DNA of 64,000 bases. Source: Artemisia argyi (Eukaryota > Streptophyta > Magnoliopsida > Asterales > Asteraceae). The position numbers and the translations under genes are program-made. Shown piece by piece: positions 46,020 through 57,240 of the stretch (within the stretch, counting starts at the first letter, position 1; every line of letters begins with the position of its first letter). The notes beneath the pieces were generated by a model. That model was not told the origin of the DNA. It saw nothing but the letters and a program-made list of their open reading frames with translations, and did not search any database. Location: the NCBI GenBank assembly GCA_030686995.1, contig CM060685.1:130287823-130351822 (forward strand), in the 5' to 3' direction.

Positions 46020-47294
46020 TTATTGGTTGAATTCGGTTTCAAACCTAGCTATGCGAGCTTCTTGAGATGCCATGAATTTAGACATCAACCCTTCAAGATT
46101 GTTGGTACTACCATAGTTGTTAGAAGGATTGTTGTTGAAAGTACGGTTGGAGGGTGGACCGTTTGGTTGGTAACGATTAGGCGGATTGGAAGAAGTGGGT
46201 TGATTTTGTTTCCACCTAAGGTTTGGGTGATTTTTCCAAGAGGGGTTGTATGAATCACCGTAAGGGTTTTGGTCGGGCTTGAAAGTGTACCACTTATCTC
46301 CCGCTTCGTCGGTACGCGAGGATGCGTAGTCCGCAAAAGCTGTTCCGGGGAGTTCCACACAATCACGAGTGTCATGGGGACCACTACATAATTCGCATGA
46401 AGAAGTGATTTTGTTCACTTGGCTTGAAGGCTTAGGAGCTTCGTAGGATTTCATGAGAAACTTGACTTGGTCCTCAAGTTCCATGATCCTACGGTCGAGA
46501 GTGCTAGAGTTGTTCGAAGGCAAGGATATTGCCTTGACCGTTTTGTTCAAATCACGGGGATCATTCCAACTTTCGTTGTCATAGAGAGCAAGATCTTCTA
46601 TGGGTTCCCATGATTGTTCCGCACTTAGATCACGTAGCTTACCACCGGCCGATTGGTCAATGGCTCGCCTCGTGGAGAGATCGATATGGTCATAAAAGAT
46701 TTGGACTTGGAGCCAAAGATCTATGCAATAATGAGGGACTTTTGGAGTAAAGTCCTTGAAACGAGTCCATGCTTCATAAAGAGATTCATTTTGACGTTGT
46801 TGGAACATCAAGATGTCATTTCTAAGCTTAGTAGTTCTCCTCGGTGGGAAAAATTGAGCAAGGAAACCAGTGGTGAGATCATACCATGTGGTGATGGATC
46901 CCGCGGGTAAACGCTCAAGCCATTGACTAGCTTGATCCCGTAGAGAGAATTGGAATAGGCGTAATCGGGTTGTCTCTCTAGTTGTAACATCTAGGTCTAT
47001 GGAGTCTACGATTTTAAGGAAGTCCTTAAGATGTTGGTTTGGATCTTCGGAACGAAGTCCATGGAATGCACATCCGCTTTGCACCAACCGGATGGTGTCG
47101 GATCGCAAGGGGGTCACATTGGCTCCGGTGAGCTCAATGGTGTTTCGGTAGCCTTGGTGGCTAGGTCGGGAATACTCTCCTAAGGTTCGGGGCCTAAGAG
47201 GTTCTAGTGGTGGGTCTTGTTGTGGTGGGATGACGGGTTCAAAAATGTTCCAATCGTCCATGATGTCGGGTGGTGAAGAGTTACGAACAAACAC
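46020..47294 (-). CDS. gag: Gag of element A
   Basis: A 424-codon frame. The N-terminus is Pro-rich (PPQQDPPLEPLRPRTLGEYS). A retrotransposon-gag domain follows at about residues 70-230, with CAFHGLRSEDPNQHLKDFL, FQFSLRDQASQWLERL and FLAQFFPPRRTTKLRNDI. A zinc-binding motif CELCSGPHDTRDC (C-x2-C-x3-H-x4-C) lies near residue 305. An Asn/Pro-rich stretch and a coiled-coil-like end complete it. It is typical of Athila/Tat-related plant elements. The start Met is followed by VRNSSPPDIMDD; the internal Met at the second MDD is an alternative start. The frame closes at TAA 46020-46022, in register with the next ORF. Confidence 0.9.
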   Translation of the reverse strand: MFVRNSSPPDIMDDWNIFEPVIPPQQDPPLEPLRPRTLGEYSRPSHQGYRNTIELTGANVTPLRSDTIRLVQSGCAFHGLRSEDPNQHLKDFLKIVDSIDLDVTTRETTRLRLFQFSLRDQASQWLERLPAGSITTWYDLTTGFLAQFFPPRRTTKLRNDILMFQQRQNESLYEAWTRFKDFTPKVPHYCIDLWLQVQIFYDHIDLSTRRAIDQSAGGKLRDLSAEQSWEPIEDLALYDNESWNDPRDLNKTVKAISLPSNNSSTLDRRIMELEDQVKFLMKSYEAPKPSSQVNKITSSCELCSGPHDTRDCVELPGTAFADYASSRTDEAGDKWYTFKPDQNPYGDSYNPSWKNHPNLRWKQNQPTSSNPPNRYQPNGPPSNRTFNNNPSNNYGSTNNLEGLMSKFMASQEARIARFETEFNQ

Positions 47295-47406
47295 ACAAAG
47301 AAATAAGATAGACTAGAGAAAACCTAAAAATAAAAATAAAATCTTACTAGAAGGGAATCTAGCAAGTAGACCTAATAAAAAGAGATTCTAACCTAGACAA
47401 TAACTA

Positions 47407-47426
47407 TTCCCCGGGCTGCGGCGCCA
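47407..47426 (-). other. Element A primer-binding site
   Basis: Minus-strand TGGCGCCGCAGCCCGGGGAA, six bases from the LTR at 47433 and identical to element B. Confidence 0.8.
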
Positions 47427-47432
47427 AAAACT

Positions 47433-48776
47433 TGATACGTGGGAATCGCACCAGGCTTTACCTCTCAAGGGATCTTGAGAAGCTTACAACCCCCACCAGG
47501 CAGTGTATCTGATCGATGTAGTATAGTATAATGACAAGTACCGGTGGATTGATTGTTCAGCTAGGAATAGTGTCGCTAGGATTAGAAAACCTAATTACTA
47601 GTGCTAAAGAGGAAGGATGATTATTTTTGTATTTTTATATTTTTTAGAAAGCAAGTAAATATCTCGGGTTTGAAGGATGTGGGCGGAATTAGTTGCTAGT
47701 CAACTAACCCAATACTAAAGATGCAATCAAAATAAAATACTAGAAATGAAAATAAACTATATTAAACTAAGGTTGTGAGCAATAAGTGGAGAAATGTGTT
47801 TACTTAGATTTCACTACTCCCTAGATATCTTTTACACGTTAATTACTTGTTATAGTTGCGTGGATGACGGATTGTATTCCTTAATACCATTCATGGGGTG
47901 GCGTACTTAACTCCCCAATCCTATGAGTGCCTACTTCACTCCTATGTCGAGCCGGCTAAGAAGCTCCTAACATGGGATCATTAGAATTTACTCATGCATT
48001 AAATACAACCAATAAAACCTAGTACACATACGTTCATGTTTCCTAAGACGTTCAAGCATGTTACCAATTGGAGATCTGCCAGTTTTCTTAAGCCTAACAT
48101 TGAAATCATTCATCCAATACAACCATAAACAAGTAATCAACACATAATCAACATCTAGGTTTCATTAGATCTAAGCAAACACAAGATAAATCTAGCCTAG
48201 CATGGTGGAATCAAGACAAGCACAAGATATAGACAACCAACACATAGACATATTGATTGAATTAAAAGAACACTTATCTCAATTACACATGTAAGGGTTC
48301 AAGGGCTGAAAACCCTTGAAAAACCTGTAAAATTCGTATATGGTTCGGCCTTAGGGTTTCTCCAAACTTGTTCCTCCTAATGAATGAAAATTAGAAAACT
48401 ATATATAGAAAATTGAGGCTGAGGGCGTGAAGACCAACATTGTGACGCCGTCATCTCGCCGCCAAAAGAATTTTCGGACTGCATTGATCTACATCTGACG
48501 CCGTTACGTATTATATTTTTCCAGGCCGTCACGTATTTTACTATTGACGCTCTTCCTTGTGACGCCGTCAGGTACTGTTCTCAGCATGGAAAATTAAGTC
48601 TTTGGCGTTTTCTTCACTTTTATGCTCCAAAAATGTCCGAATTGCTTCCTTTTCCAGATTTCACTCCCAAAGTACCTAAAATCACAAAAGGAACGATTTA
48701 GGGCAATATTTGATCAAATAAATTCAATTCCGGGCTTAAATGACCCCCTAAAAGTGGTTCATTTTTCGCCTCATCA
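47433..48776 (-). repeat. Element A 5' LTR
   Basis: 1344 bp. In sense orientation U3 starts at 48776, TGACG/CGTCA palindromes lie at about 48440-48571, and the TATA box CTATATATAG is at 48399-48408. Confidence 0.93.
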
Positions 48777-50409
48777 CCTCACGGCTTGATTCAAATTGCT
48801 ACGTTTAAGTTAGAGTCTCATCTAAAAAAAGTTAAAAAGGCTTAATTTCTCAAATTGCCCCTAAGGGGCTGTTTTATACGAAGGAAATCTGGAACTTAGT
48901 TTGTGTCGGTTTTGGACAACCGATTGCACATCATTTATTAAAAATACTAAATCAACTCCAAAAATTACGAAATTCGGAGGGGAACATCCTAAGACATGTA
49001 TCTAAGCATGTGTGAGTTGGCTTGACCCAGAAAAATGTTTAAGATGGTTTTCTATAGCGTTGTACATGCCTAGAAAATTTAGGACAGAATGTATGTTTTC
49101 TAAACTTAACTTAGCTCAAATTTTCAACACAAACTAGTATATATATAGGTGATATAAAAGAACATGGAATGCTATATAAGTGTAAAAAATAAGTATGAAA
49201 TGGGTATGGAAAGCTCACAAGAAGTCAGTGATGATAGGTGCAAAAGAACTCAAGAATACAACTAGAAAACTCAAACTCACAATTCCAAAACCCTAGCTAT
49301 GATTACCCTTAACCCAAATCCTTGCAAGACACTTGAACCAAGTTTTGAGTACTCCTTGTTATGGTGATATTGCTTCCGTTTTTTGTGAAGGGAAATAAGA
49401 GAGTTTTAAGTGTTTGTTGTGGTGAAATGAAAGGATAAGTAGTAGTGTTCTTATATAAGAAAGAGTGCAAGACTTTGAACAAAATGTCTAAGAGACCAAT
49501 AGACAGGAAAATAAATGAAAGTGAGGTGAGGTTGATGGTGACGGGCATATGGAATGGAAGAAGAAAAGAAAGCATGTGTTAGATTTTATAGTTGTTAGAT
49601 TTTTTAAGATTTAGATATGTAGTTGATAAATAAAATTCAGTTATAAGATTTTTGATACATTTTGACTACATAAAACATGGGGGCTGATTTTTATTATGAA
49701 ATGAAGGAGAGAAATGACTAAATTTTTGATAGTGTATAAGTATCTAGGGTATTGGTAAAAGTGGTGATGCATAATGCATGCATGCATGAACGTAAATGTT
49801 TTACGTAAAACTTGTAAACTAATATGCATGAACTCATAAAACATGCTTGTAAAAGACATATGACACATGTTTGACGTAGACTAAAATTATTTTAATGTCA
49901 GTTACGTTAAATGTCGTTTTTCGATTTAACCTAACAGTTATACGTAAAAGTATAATTTCAAGTATTCAATGTAATTAGTTTTGAGTTTATAGTTGAGTAA
50001 TGACCTGAAAAATACGAGTTTCTACACATAGGGAAAATTGTCCAAATATACAATCAACTTGCCACCTTTTACTATTGTATACACTGAACTTTTTTTTCCT
50101 ATTGTATACACAAACTTTACTAATCTTTCTATTGTATCAATAAAATGCCTCTTTGATGACGTGGCTTGGATTATGCTCACTAATTACGTTTACTAATTAT
50201 AATTTCCCGTTTTTCTTCTTTTGGGTCTGTTTTGACAACTTTCAAAATTTTTGGGTGCAAACCCTAACAAACTATTACTAATAAACGTTTCCCACCACCC
50301 ATATTTATCCCCAATTCTACCTTATCCCTAATTTCACTCACAAACCCTAATTTCACCCACGAACTAATTTAATCAGAGGCCAACATTGATGTGTGTTATG
50401 ATATTTCAG

Positions 50410-50498
50410 GTATGTGTTCTTTTATTTATTTGGTGTTATCCTTAATTTGTTCATATTCCATAAAACCTAATTCATTATTCTTGCGAATTGTGTAACAG
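50410..50498 (+). other. Probable 5' UTR intron of the MULE transposase gene
   Basis: CAG/GTATGT donor at 50410 and TGTAACAG acceptor at 50498, 89 bp, directly before the ATG at 50500. An in-frame TTG at 50488 lies inside the intron, so it is not the start. Confidence 0.55.
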
Positions 50499-50499
50499 A

Positions 50500-51369
50500 A
50501 TGATACCTGGTACCAATTTGCACCAATTTGATGTTTGGAATGATGGGTATTTTGCACATTTACCCTTAAGGTATGAAGATGGTGTTATTCTGAATATGGC
50601 TGTTGAAAGGATGCCTTATGAAAAATTTGCTGAATTCTTGGAAGAAAAATGTGGTAACTACTTTCAAGTGTTGTATTACAAAGTTCCAAATGTTGAATTA
50701 GAGAAAGGGTTAGTTAGAGTAAATTATGATAAGGAAGTAGCATACATGTTTGATGTTGCTGAGTTGTATGGTAGGCTAGAGCTTTATCTTGATCACTTAG
50801 GTATGGATCTATCAGAGTATGAGTGTAAAGCAGATACCTCAGTTATGGATGAGTCTATTTCTAAAGCAAAAGGCCCCACCAAAAAGAGGTATCGCAATGA
50901 TTTTTCATTAGATGAAATGGTTGATTTGACTGAGATGGAGGTTGAGTATGAGGGTTCATCTTCTCACCATCCTAGAAACTAAGATGGTGAGCATACTAGG
51001 AGTAGTGCAGATGGTGATGTGGCTAGGACTAGTGTAGATGGTGATCATAGTAGGAATCTTAATGTTGATAAGGGCAAAGAGAAGGTTATAGTAGATGAAG
51101 AAGAGAGTGAGTATGATTCTGATTTTGATACTGACTATGATTCAGATAAGTCAATTGACTATCTCAGTCCTGGTGAAGAGGAGTTGGTTGAACTTAGAAA
51201 GAGGATCAAAGCTAATAGAGGGAAGGAACCTAAGTCTATGCCAGATATGATGGAAACAAATAATGAAAACACTACACCTACTGAAAACATTGTTAATCAT
51301 AGAAGTGAGACTTTCATAGAACATGATGTGTTCATGGCTAATTTAATGAGAAGGCTTCAATCACCAGAT
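50500..51369 (+). pseudogene. MULE transposase gene, 5' half
   Basis: From ATG 50500 the frame encodes a PB1-like N-terminal region as seen at the N-terminus of many plant MuDR-type transposases (FDVWNDGYFAHLP..., YKVPNVELEKGLVRV, FDVAELYGRLELYLDHLGMD). An acidic linker follows. A TAA at 50980-50982 interrupts it; the same frame resumes and stays open to GAT at 51367-51369, the TSD of the CACTA element. After the CACTA element the frame continues directly (ANGIQHNPF). The protein would bind MULE ends and cut DNA; this copy is dead from the stop and the insertion. Confidence 0.8.
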
Positions 51370-51394
51370 CACTGGTACAAAAAGTTGTATTGGT

Positions 51395-52480
51395 CACCCC
51401 AAAAATGTGTGACGATATGCATATAGTCACACACATTTTTTTCATTGTGTGTCACCATAGGTCCCGCCACCGTAGGTGGCATATGGTCACATTGTTGAGT
51501 TCATGGCCTTTTCCATCGAAAAAGAGTGACCAAAACCCCGAATATGTGTGACAAATTAGATACAAGTTTTGTTGGATTAGTCATTATCAGTGACCGTAAA
51601 CACTTTATAGTCACGCGAATGTTTTTTGAGATTAACTATTTTTCAGCCTTTGGCCATAAATATATAATATATGTGACATTTGAGATGATATATTCAAGTA
51701 AATGTGTATTTTGTGTGACTATTTCCCATCCTGTGGCCAAAAGTGTTAATAAGTGTGACCATATGCTGTTTAAAGTGAAGAAATGTGTATTTTGTGTGAC
51801 TATAGATCATCCAATGGCCACGTGAATTTTATGTTTGTGTGGCCTTCTATAATATTTAGTCACATAAAGCATGGTTGTTTTGGGTATTTAGTCACACACC
51901 ATTAAGTAAACAGTGGCCAAAAGTGTTAATAAGTGCGACCATATGCTGTTTAAAGTGAAGAAATGTATATTTTGTGTGACTATTGATCATCCAATGGCCA
52001 CATGAATTTTATGTTTGTGTGGCCTTTTGTAATATTTAGTCACACAAATCATGTTTGTTTTGGGTATTAGTTACATACCATTAAGCAAACAGTGGCCAAA
52101 AATGTTAATAAGTGTGACCATATGCTGTTTAAAGTGAAGAAATGTGTATTTTGTGTGACTATTGATCATCCAATGGCCACGTGAATTTTATGTTTGTGTG
52201 GCCTTTTTTAGTATTTAGTCACACAAAGCATGTTTGTTTTGGTTATATAGTCACATACAATTTAGGAAACAGTGGCCAAAAGTGTTAATAAGTGTGGCCG
52301 TATGCTGTTTAAAGTGAAGAAATGTGTATTTTGTGTGACTATAGATCATCCAATGGCCACGTGAATTTTATGTTTGTGTGGCCTTTTGTAACATTTAGTC
52401 ACACAACGAATAAAGCAAATAGTGACTAAAACTGATAATAAGTGTGACTATATACATCTTTTACTCACATTTAAGAAATC
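51395..52480. repeat. CACTA left subterminal region with ~180-bp tandem repeats
   Basis: Repeats marked by GTGGCCAAAA(G/A)TGTTAATAAG start at 51733, 51913, 52092 and 52272, with a diverged start near 52422 (spacing 180, 179, 180 and about 150). Each unit carries TGTGTGACTAT and TAGTCACA motifs. The first ~340 bp carry the same short motifs without the long unit. Confidence 0.85.
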
Positions 52481-52971
52481 AATATATATCAAAACAAATT
52501 CAAATATATTTCAAAACAAATTCAAATACAATAAAAGTGTAAATATAAAATTCGTATATAACTCTATACCCTAGGACCTCCTTTTATACACCAAGGAGTC
52601 CTAGTCGGCTTACAATACTTTCCTAAGTATCTATAATCTTTTTCATAAACAACTAATACATATCATACTATACAAGCAATACTAACTATATGAAACAACA
52701 CTACTAACTTATAACTAGCAGTTGCAACTAATACATTAGCAGTATTAATGTCGAGCAGTATTAATCTCTGAGCAGTCCACACTTTATACTAGCAGTACTA
52801 ACTTTCACTAGCAGCAATAACTTTTGTACTAATCTCATCATCTAGATATCTCTGTCTCTTTTAAGTAGAAAAGACAAAAGTTAGAAGTACATACAATATA
52901 TCGATGACTATGTTTGATTTGTATGTGTATGTGTATGTGCATGTGCTTGCATTTAAGAGATAAGAATAAAT
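52481..52971. other. Non-coding CACTA internal sequence
   Basis: AT-rich, with CTAGCAGTA-type short repeats (about 52710-52815) and a GTATGTGTATGTG run near 52921. No gene seen. Confidence 0.4.
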
Positions 52972-53228
52972 TTACCAAGAGCTGACAGAAAAACGGTCTG
53001 ATGTGTCATCTGCTTTCAAATACCAATTTTGCTGCAGTTGTAGAACAAAACGACCAGACAACTTAGTGTTATTAATCTGTATGAATTTAATGTATCGCAA
53101 ACAGAATTAGAAAAGCCCTCTAATTAAAAAATACCTTCATGCAGTTCAAGCTGGTCAAATGGAGAACAAAGTGTCTTTGCAGTTCCGACCTCCCCTTTTG
53201 TCTTAGCTTTCATATCCTTCTCGACTTC
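52972..53228 (-). pseudogene. Two unidentified exon-like segments downstream of the FURRY-like fragment
   Basis: The exon-like segment 53228-53135 lies between a TTCAG acceptor and a GGTATTTT donor and encodes EVEKDMKAKTKGEVG... SPFDQLELHE. A second, 53076-52972, follows a CATACAG acceptor and encodes a C-terminal-looking segment ending NWYLKADDTSDRFSVSSW and a stop. They read like real protein, but I cannot name the family. The first leaves one extra base, so a direct join to the second gives a stop; either the model is wrong or the gene is damaged. Confidence 0.4.
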
Positions 53229-53279
53229 CTGAAGCATGGATTACATTTATAGGTCAATCTATAATACATACAGATACCT

Positions 53280-54119
53280 CCACACTAGTAGTATAAAGCC
53301 CACAAGCAAACTTCTCTAGCTCACTATTTATCCCTTTCACAACAAGGACGGCCAAGTACTCGAACATCATCTCCCCACTGCCAAATAAAGTAGTCCATAT
53401 GTGGGTTGTTGAAGACGTGAAGATAGCATGACTATAAGCTCGATTGCATGACCTCAATATGGACTCAATTGCAGATTTTGCTTTTGGAACATAATGGCCA
53501 ATGTCATGAGCTGCCAATGAAGCACAATGACAGAAAAAGGTCAAAACAAGGTTGTAAATAGTGTTGTTCAAATGTATCTCTAGACAATGAGTTAAACTAA
53601 TTAATGTTACCTGAAGATGCTTGTACAGTTGCTCCATATGACGATCAAAGTTATTGAGAAATACGACAGGATCACCAAGACAGAGAAGCAAAGCCACCAA
53701 AGCATAAACAACCTAACATGGTGAAATAAGAAGCAAACGTTATAATTTCAATATACGAGGAGAACCAAGTAAGGTTATGCAAAGAAGCAATGCAAACTCT
53801 ATATTATAAAAAGATACGGTCACTTACTTACAGCTATATGTTTGCTATATTTATCTGTCCAATGCATGAGTTGCACTTTTATGCGTACAACTGCTTCATA
53901 CCATAAGTTAAGTGCGGGGTGTACACCAGGTGGAGGCCAGTTACCCTTTCCACCATCTTCAAGTGATGCTAAAATGTTTGACAACATATCGCAAAGTACA
54001 TGGTGAAGTTCACTCTTTCATTTATGGGGAGCACGATTTAGAGGATTGGCTTTTGTCACAAAGGAAGCCGAGTTGAAGCATTTAGACCGCCATCTGTCTT
54101 GACCTGCCCAAAGGTATTC
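53280..54119 (-). pseudogene. Captured FURRY-like (cell morphogenesis N-terminal) gene fragment
   Basis: Three exon-like segments with GT-AG borders. 54119-53832 encodes KANPLNRAPHK, MLSNILASLEDGGKGNWPPP and LWYEAVVRIKVQLMHW, and ends at a GTAAGT donor. 53712-53611 encodes VALLLCLGDPVVFLNNF and HMEQLYKHLQ. From 53510 a third encodes HDIGHYVPKAKSAIESILR and SCNRAYSHAIFTSS. From memory these match, in order, the plant homologue of Furry/Tao3 (Arabidopsis At5g15680 type), a very large HEAT/ARM-type scaffold for polarised growth. Exons between YKHLQ and HDIGHY are missing, and a TGA interrupts the first segment at 54018-54020. Beyond about residue TSSTTHIW the match to my memory stops. Retained introns mean DNA-level capture. 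Confidence 0.72.
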
Positions 54120-54690
54120 ACAGTATTACTATATACTTTTCTCTAACAAATAAAACAACTAACCAAAAATTAATATGTTGTATCTTTAGGTAGCGCATTC
54201 CATTAATGATAATGATTGTTTCACTTTGAGCACCACTGGTATCAATCCGCCGAGTTAGCATATACCCCGAGCTTCAGGTAACGCATTCCATTAATGATTC
54301 TTTCTTAAAGGATGAAACGAATTGAACCCTAATTTCAAGAAAACATAACAGTTAATTAAAACCCCCAAAATCAACGAGATTAAAAACCCCAAAAAAGGAA
54401 CAAAATCAAAAGATAAATCTAACCAATAAAACTCAAACTTGGTGGCGTGTGTTTGGTTTCTCCCAGATCCGGTATTTTGGTGAGGTGTATTTAATCATCT
54501 TTATGTATGATCTTTGATGATAAAAAAAATAATAATTAGATTCAAGACTAGTGTTTTTTCCTGGTGTTGTAGGTTTGTAAACCAGCAATATGTGGAATAA
54601 TTGATTAAAGGTGTGTGGTTTTTTGTGGATTAACTGATTTGGGGGATAATTGGTTTTGTTGTGGGGGGGGGGGGGGGGGGCGGGAATTGA
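54120..54690. other. Non-coding CACTA interior with a G homopolymer
   Basis: It contains a repeated phrase GCGCATTCCATTAATGAT/ACGCATTCCATTAATGAT (about 54195 and 54283) and a run of about 20 G near 54662-54681. No gene seen. Confidence 0.4.
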
Positions 54691-54950
54691 TTTGGGGATT
54701 ATGATTGTGGTTTATTTTGTTCGGTTTTCAAATTGATGTATGGAGGGATAATTTGATTTTTGGAGAAAACTTAGAGCGGGATAACTGAAAATGTGAGAGG
54801 GAAATCTAATGGGGAATTGATTTGGGGATTATGATGGTGGTTTATTTTGTTTGGTTTTCAAATTGTTGGATGGAGGGGATAATTTTGATTTTTGGAGAAA
54901 ACTTAGAGCGGGACAACTGAAAATGTAAGAGGAAAATCTAATTTAATTTA
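54686..54950. repeat. Tandem duplication of ~125-130 bp
   Basis: The block GAATTGATTTGGGGATTATGA to GAAAATCTAATT occurs twice (about 54686-54811 and 54815-54945), with small differences such as TTCGGTTTTC versus TTTGGTTTTC. Confidence 0.75.
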
Positions 54951-55075
54951 TACTAGACGAGTACCCGTGCATAGCACCGAGATTTTTTTATAGCGGTAGA
55001 TAGTTTATTAATAAAAAAAAATTATAGGTTATAAACGAAAAATAATAAAAGTTTGAAGATTTGGGAATTAAACAT

Positions 55076-55840
55076 AATGTTTTGAAACCCGGTTCGACCC
55101 GGGTGGTTCAACCGGTTGAACCGTTCCGGATGAAAAATGAGTCGATTTAAACCTGGTCAACTTGCTATTTTGGGTCGAAAACGGGTCAAATTAAACTGGG
55201 TCAACCCGCCGGGTTTGAAGAGTCCCAGGTCAACCCGATTTGTGTTTTATTTGGTTGTATTTAATTTGATAGATTTTTTTTTAATTGGTCGTACAATGTA
55301 AATAAATCATTGTACTTTTAAGTAATGGATAATGTTTTGAAACCCGGTTTGACCCGGGTGGTTCAACCGGTTGAACCGTTCCGGGTGAAAAATGAGTCGA
55401 TTTAAACCTGGTCAACTTGATAGGTTGGGTCGAAAACGGGTCAAATTAAACTGGGTCAACCCGCCGGGTTTGAAGAGTCCCGGGTCAACCCGGTTTGTGT
55501 TTTACTTGGTTGTATTTATTTTGATAGATTTGTTTTTAATTGGTTGTACAATGTAAATAAATCATTGTACTTTTAAGTAATAGATAATGTTTTGAAATCC
55601 TGTTCGACCCGGGTGGTTCAACCGGTTGAACCGTTCCGGTCGAAAAATGGGTCGATTTAAACTAGGTCAACTTGCTAGGTTGGGTTGGAAATGGGTCAAA
55701 TTAAACCAGGTCAACCCGCCGGGTTTGAAGCATCCCGGGTCAACCCGGTTTGTGTTTTAAGTGGTTGTATTTAATTTGGTAGATCTGTTTTTGATTGGTT
55801 GTACAATGTGAATAAATCATTGTACTTTTATATAATGGGG
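55076..55840. repeat. Three tandem ~255-bp repeats with an 18-bp palindrome
   Basis: Units start at AATGTTTTGAAA: 55076, 55331 and 55585. Each carries the perfect palindrome GGTTCAACCGGTTGAACC and several GGGTCAACCCG/CGGGTC motifs. Just left is an ACGAGTACCCGTGCATAGCACCG motif (near 54959) of a type often seen near plant repeat ends. Confidence 0.85.
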
Positions 55841-57240
55841 TGTTTTAATAAGAGTATTAATTACATTCACTTTTCTCTCTCATTTGACCATTATTGAAAA
55901 CTAAACATTTCAATTGTTGACCATTTTTCCATTATATGTAGTAAAGATATTTTATTTATAAACTAACTAGTTTTATACTCACATGTTTAATGAGTTGAGC
56001 TTAACCTTATATAAGTTCAACTCGAGTTATTATTGAGTTTTCAATTCTTAGGTTATATTAGAATTTTAATTTGTGTAAGAAAACAAAATAAATCGAGCTT
56101 TTCGAGTCAAGCTCAAGCCGAGTTCAAACTTTCTCTATCCTGGATAACATGATCGAGAGGTCCTTGAATACTTGCTTCTTAGTGTTTGTGACAAACGGTA
56201 TTCTTTTAACAAGCCGGTGCAACCCATATGCATGACCGCCTTTAATAACTTCAAATACAATTCAAGCTTTTATGAACATTTTCCTCCGTATTAAAACGTT
56301 ATGAAACGTTTACTACGTTCTCGTACATTTTTGTACGACTTTTTCGTTTTCACACATCCTTATCCTTTTTTCTTTGTTTTGCTAAGTTGTGTTCGCTTTC
56401 GTACATTTTGTACGCCTTCATACGTTTTTTTAAAGAAAATGTCAGACAATGGACAAAAACGGTCCTAGACGTACAAAAACGGTCAAAATCAAGAAAGCAA
56501 AAAAAAACGAAAACGGTTTAAACCGTTATGATATTTTACCCTTTAAACCAAATAAGCTACAACTTATTTAGTTTTGCTAAATTCAAAATTTTAAAAGTGG
56601 CTTATAGTGTCATGTTATCGACCAATACATTCCTGGTGATCGACAATGGGTAACACAATATTGGGTAATGGGTCATTGCATTATGCTTTACCAAAGCATA
56701 TTTTTTCATTACCTTTCCCATTCTTCACCCCTATAATTGACCCCCTACCAATTAGCATTAGGGGTGTTTAAAATTATAAATAAATTACCCCTACCAAGAG
56801 TATCAAACACACTTCACTTTTAAACTTATAATTTATACAAACTTATCAAACACACTTCGAACACTTCAACATAATCCTCTCTTTCTCTCTCACACTCACA
56901 GTTACAACTCACTCGGATCTAGGGTTTTGATTCCAAATCTCAAAAAGATGATAAGATCACAAATTAATTAATATAATCCAATTACCCCCTTAGAGCTATT
57001 TATTCTTAGGCTTAGGTTGATTATCTTTTATAAGAATTGCGTTGCATTTGTATTGATAGAATAAGGGAGAACATGCTGTGTTGTTTTTGCGAATAATTAG
57101 AGCAAAAGAGATATTAAGGTTTGCTTGGATTAGCTTATTTTATCTTAGGCTTAGGTTGACTATCTGGTATAATAATTATGTTGCATTTGTATTGAGAGAA
57201 TAAGGAAGAAAAGTGACGGATGTGTGTGCGAATAGTTAGG
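55841..57240. other. CACTA interior: foldback-like block and short direct repeat
   Basis: About 56287-56530 has AAAACG/CGTTTT inverse motifs (CGTACATTTTTGTACG, then GGACAAAAACGG), similar in style to the foldback element at 42775. A CT-rich, 5'-UTR-like stretch lies near 56878-56935, but the following ATG frame is very short. A direct repeat of about 70 bp (TCTTAGGCTTAGGTTGA...) occurs near 57005 and 57144. No gene supported. Confidence 0.5.

Larger units (their letters stand above)
40011..48776 (-). mobile_element. Element A: non-autonomous Gag-only LTR retrotransposon
   Basis: An 8766-bp element including a 1.2-kb nested MULE-type insertion, with LTRs of 1329 bp (40011-41339) and 1344 bp (47433-48776). 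TSD CCTCA lies at 40006-40010 and 48777-48781. It has a PBS, gag and one protease-like domain, and no RT or integrase. It is the better-preserved member of the A/B family: its gag and protease-like frames are open apart from one in-frame TAA at 46020-46022. Confidence 0.92.
38598..50026 (-). mobile_element. Probable chromovirus solo LTR G, split by element A
   Basis: Removing element A leaves about 2.66 kb starting TGTTATACCCTC and ending GTTTCTACA, a TG...CA unit. On the minus strand the segment near 38960-38920 (CCTATGAACTCACTAACATT) parallels D's LTR (CCTATGAATCTCACCAACATT near 37783), which points to a related chromovirus LTR. No internal coding region is present. I find no matching 5-bp TSD (TATAT at left, CATAG at right), so the borders or the solo-LTR reading may be off. 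The left part (38598-40010) and the right part (48782-50026) are otherwise non-coding. Confidence 0.5.

Noticed and set aside
50488..50499. Upstream TTG as start of the MULE transposase frame
   Set aside because: It falls inside a probable intron ending TGTAACAG at 50498. The ATG at 50500 is better.
51733..52421. Regular ~180-bp repeats considered as CRISPR or centromeric satellite
   Set aside because: They lie at a CACTA end, carry its subterminal TGTGAC motifs and have only four units. CRISPR arrays do not occur in plant nuclear DNA.
54662..54681. G homopolymer as a possible G-quadruplex regulator
   Set aside because: A plain homopolymer inside decayed element sequence; its length may also be a sequencing artefact.
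56878..56970. CT-rich leader and ATG suggestive of a host gene start
   Set aside because: The ATG opens a frame of only a few codons and no exon-like continuation was found on the plus strand.
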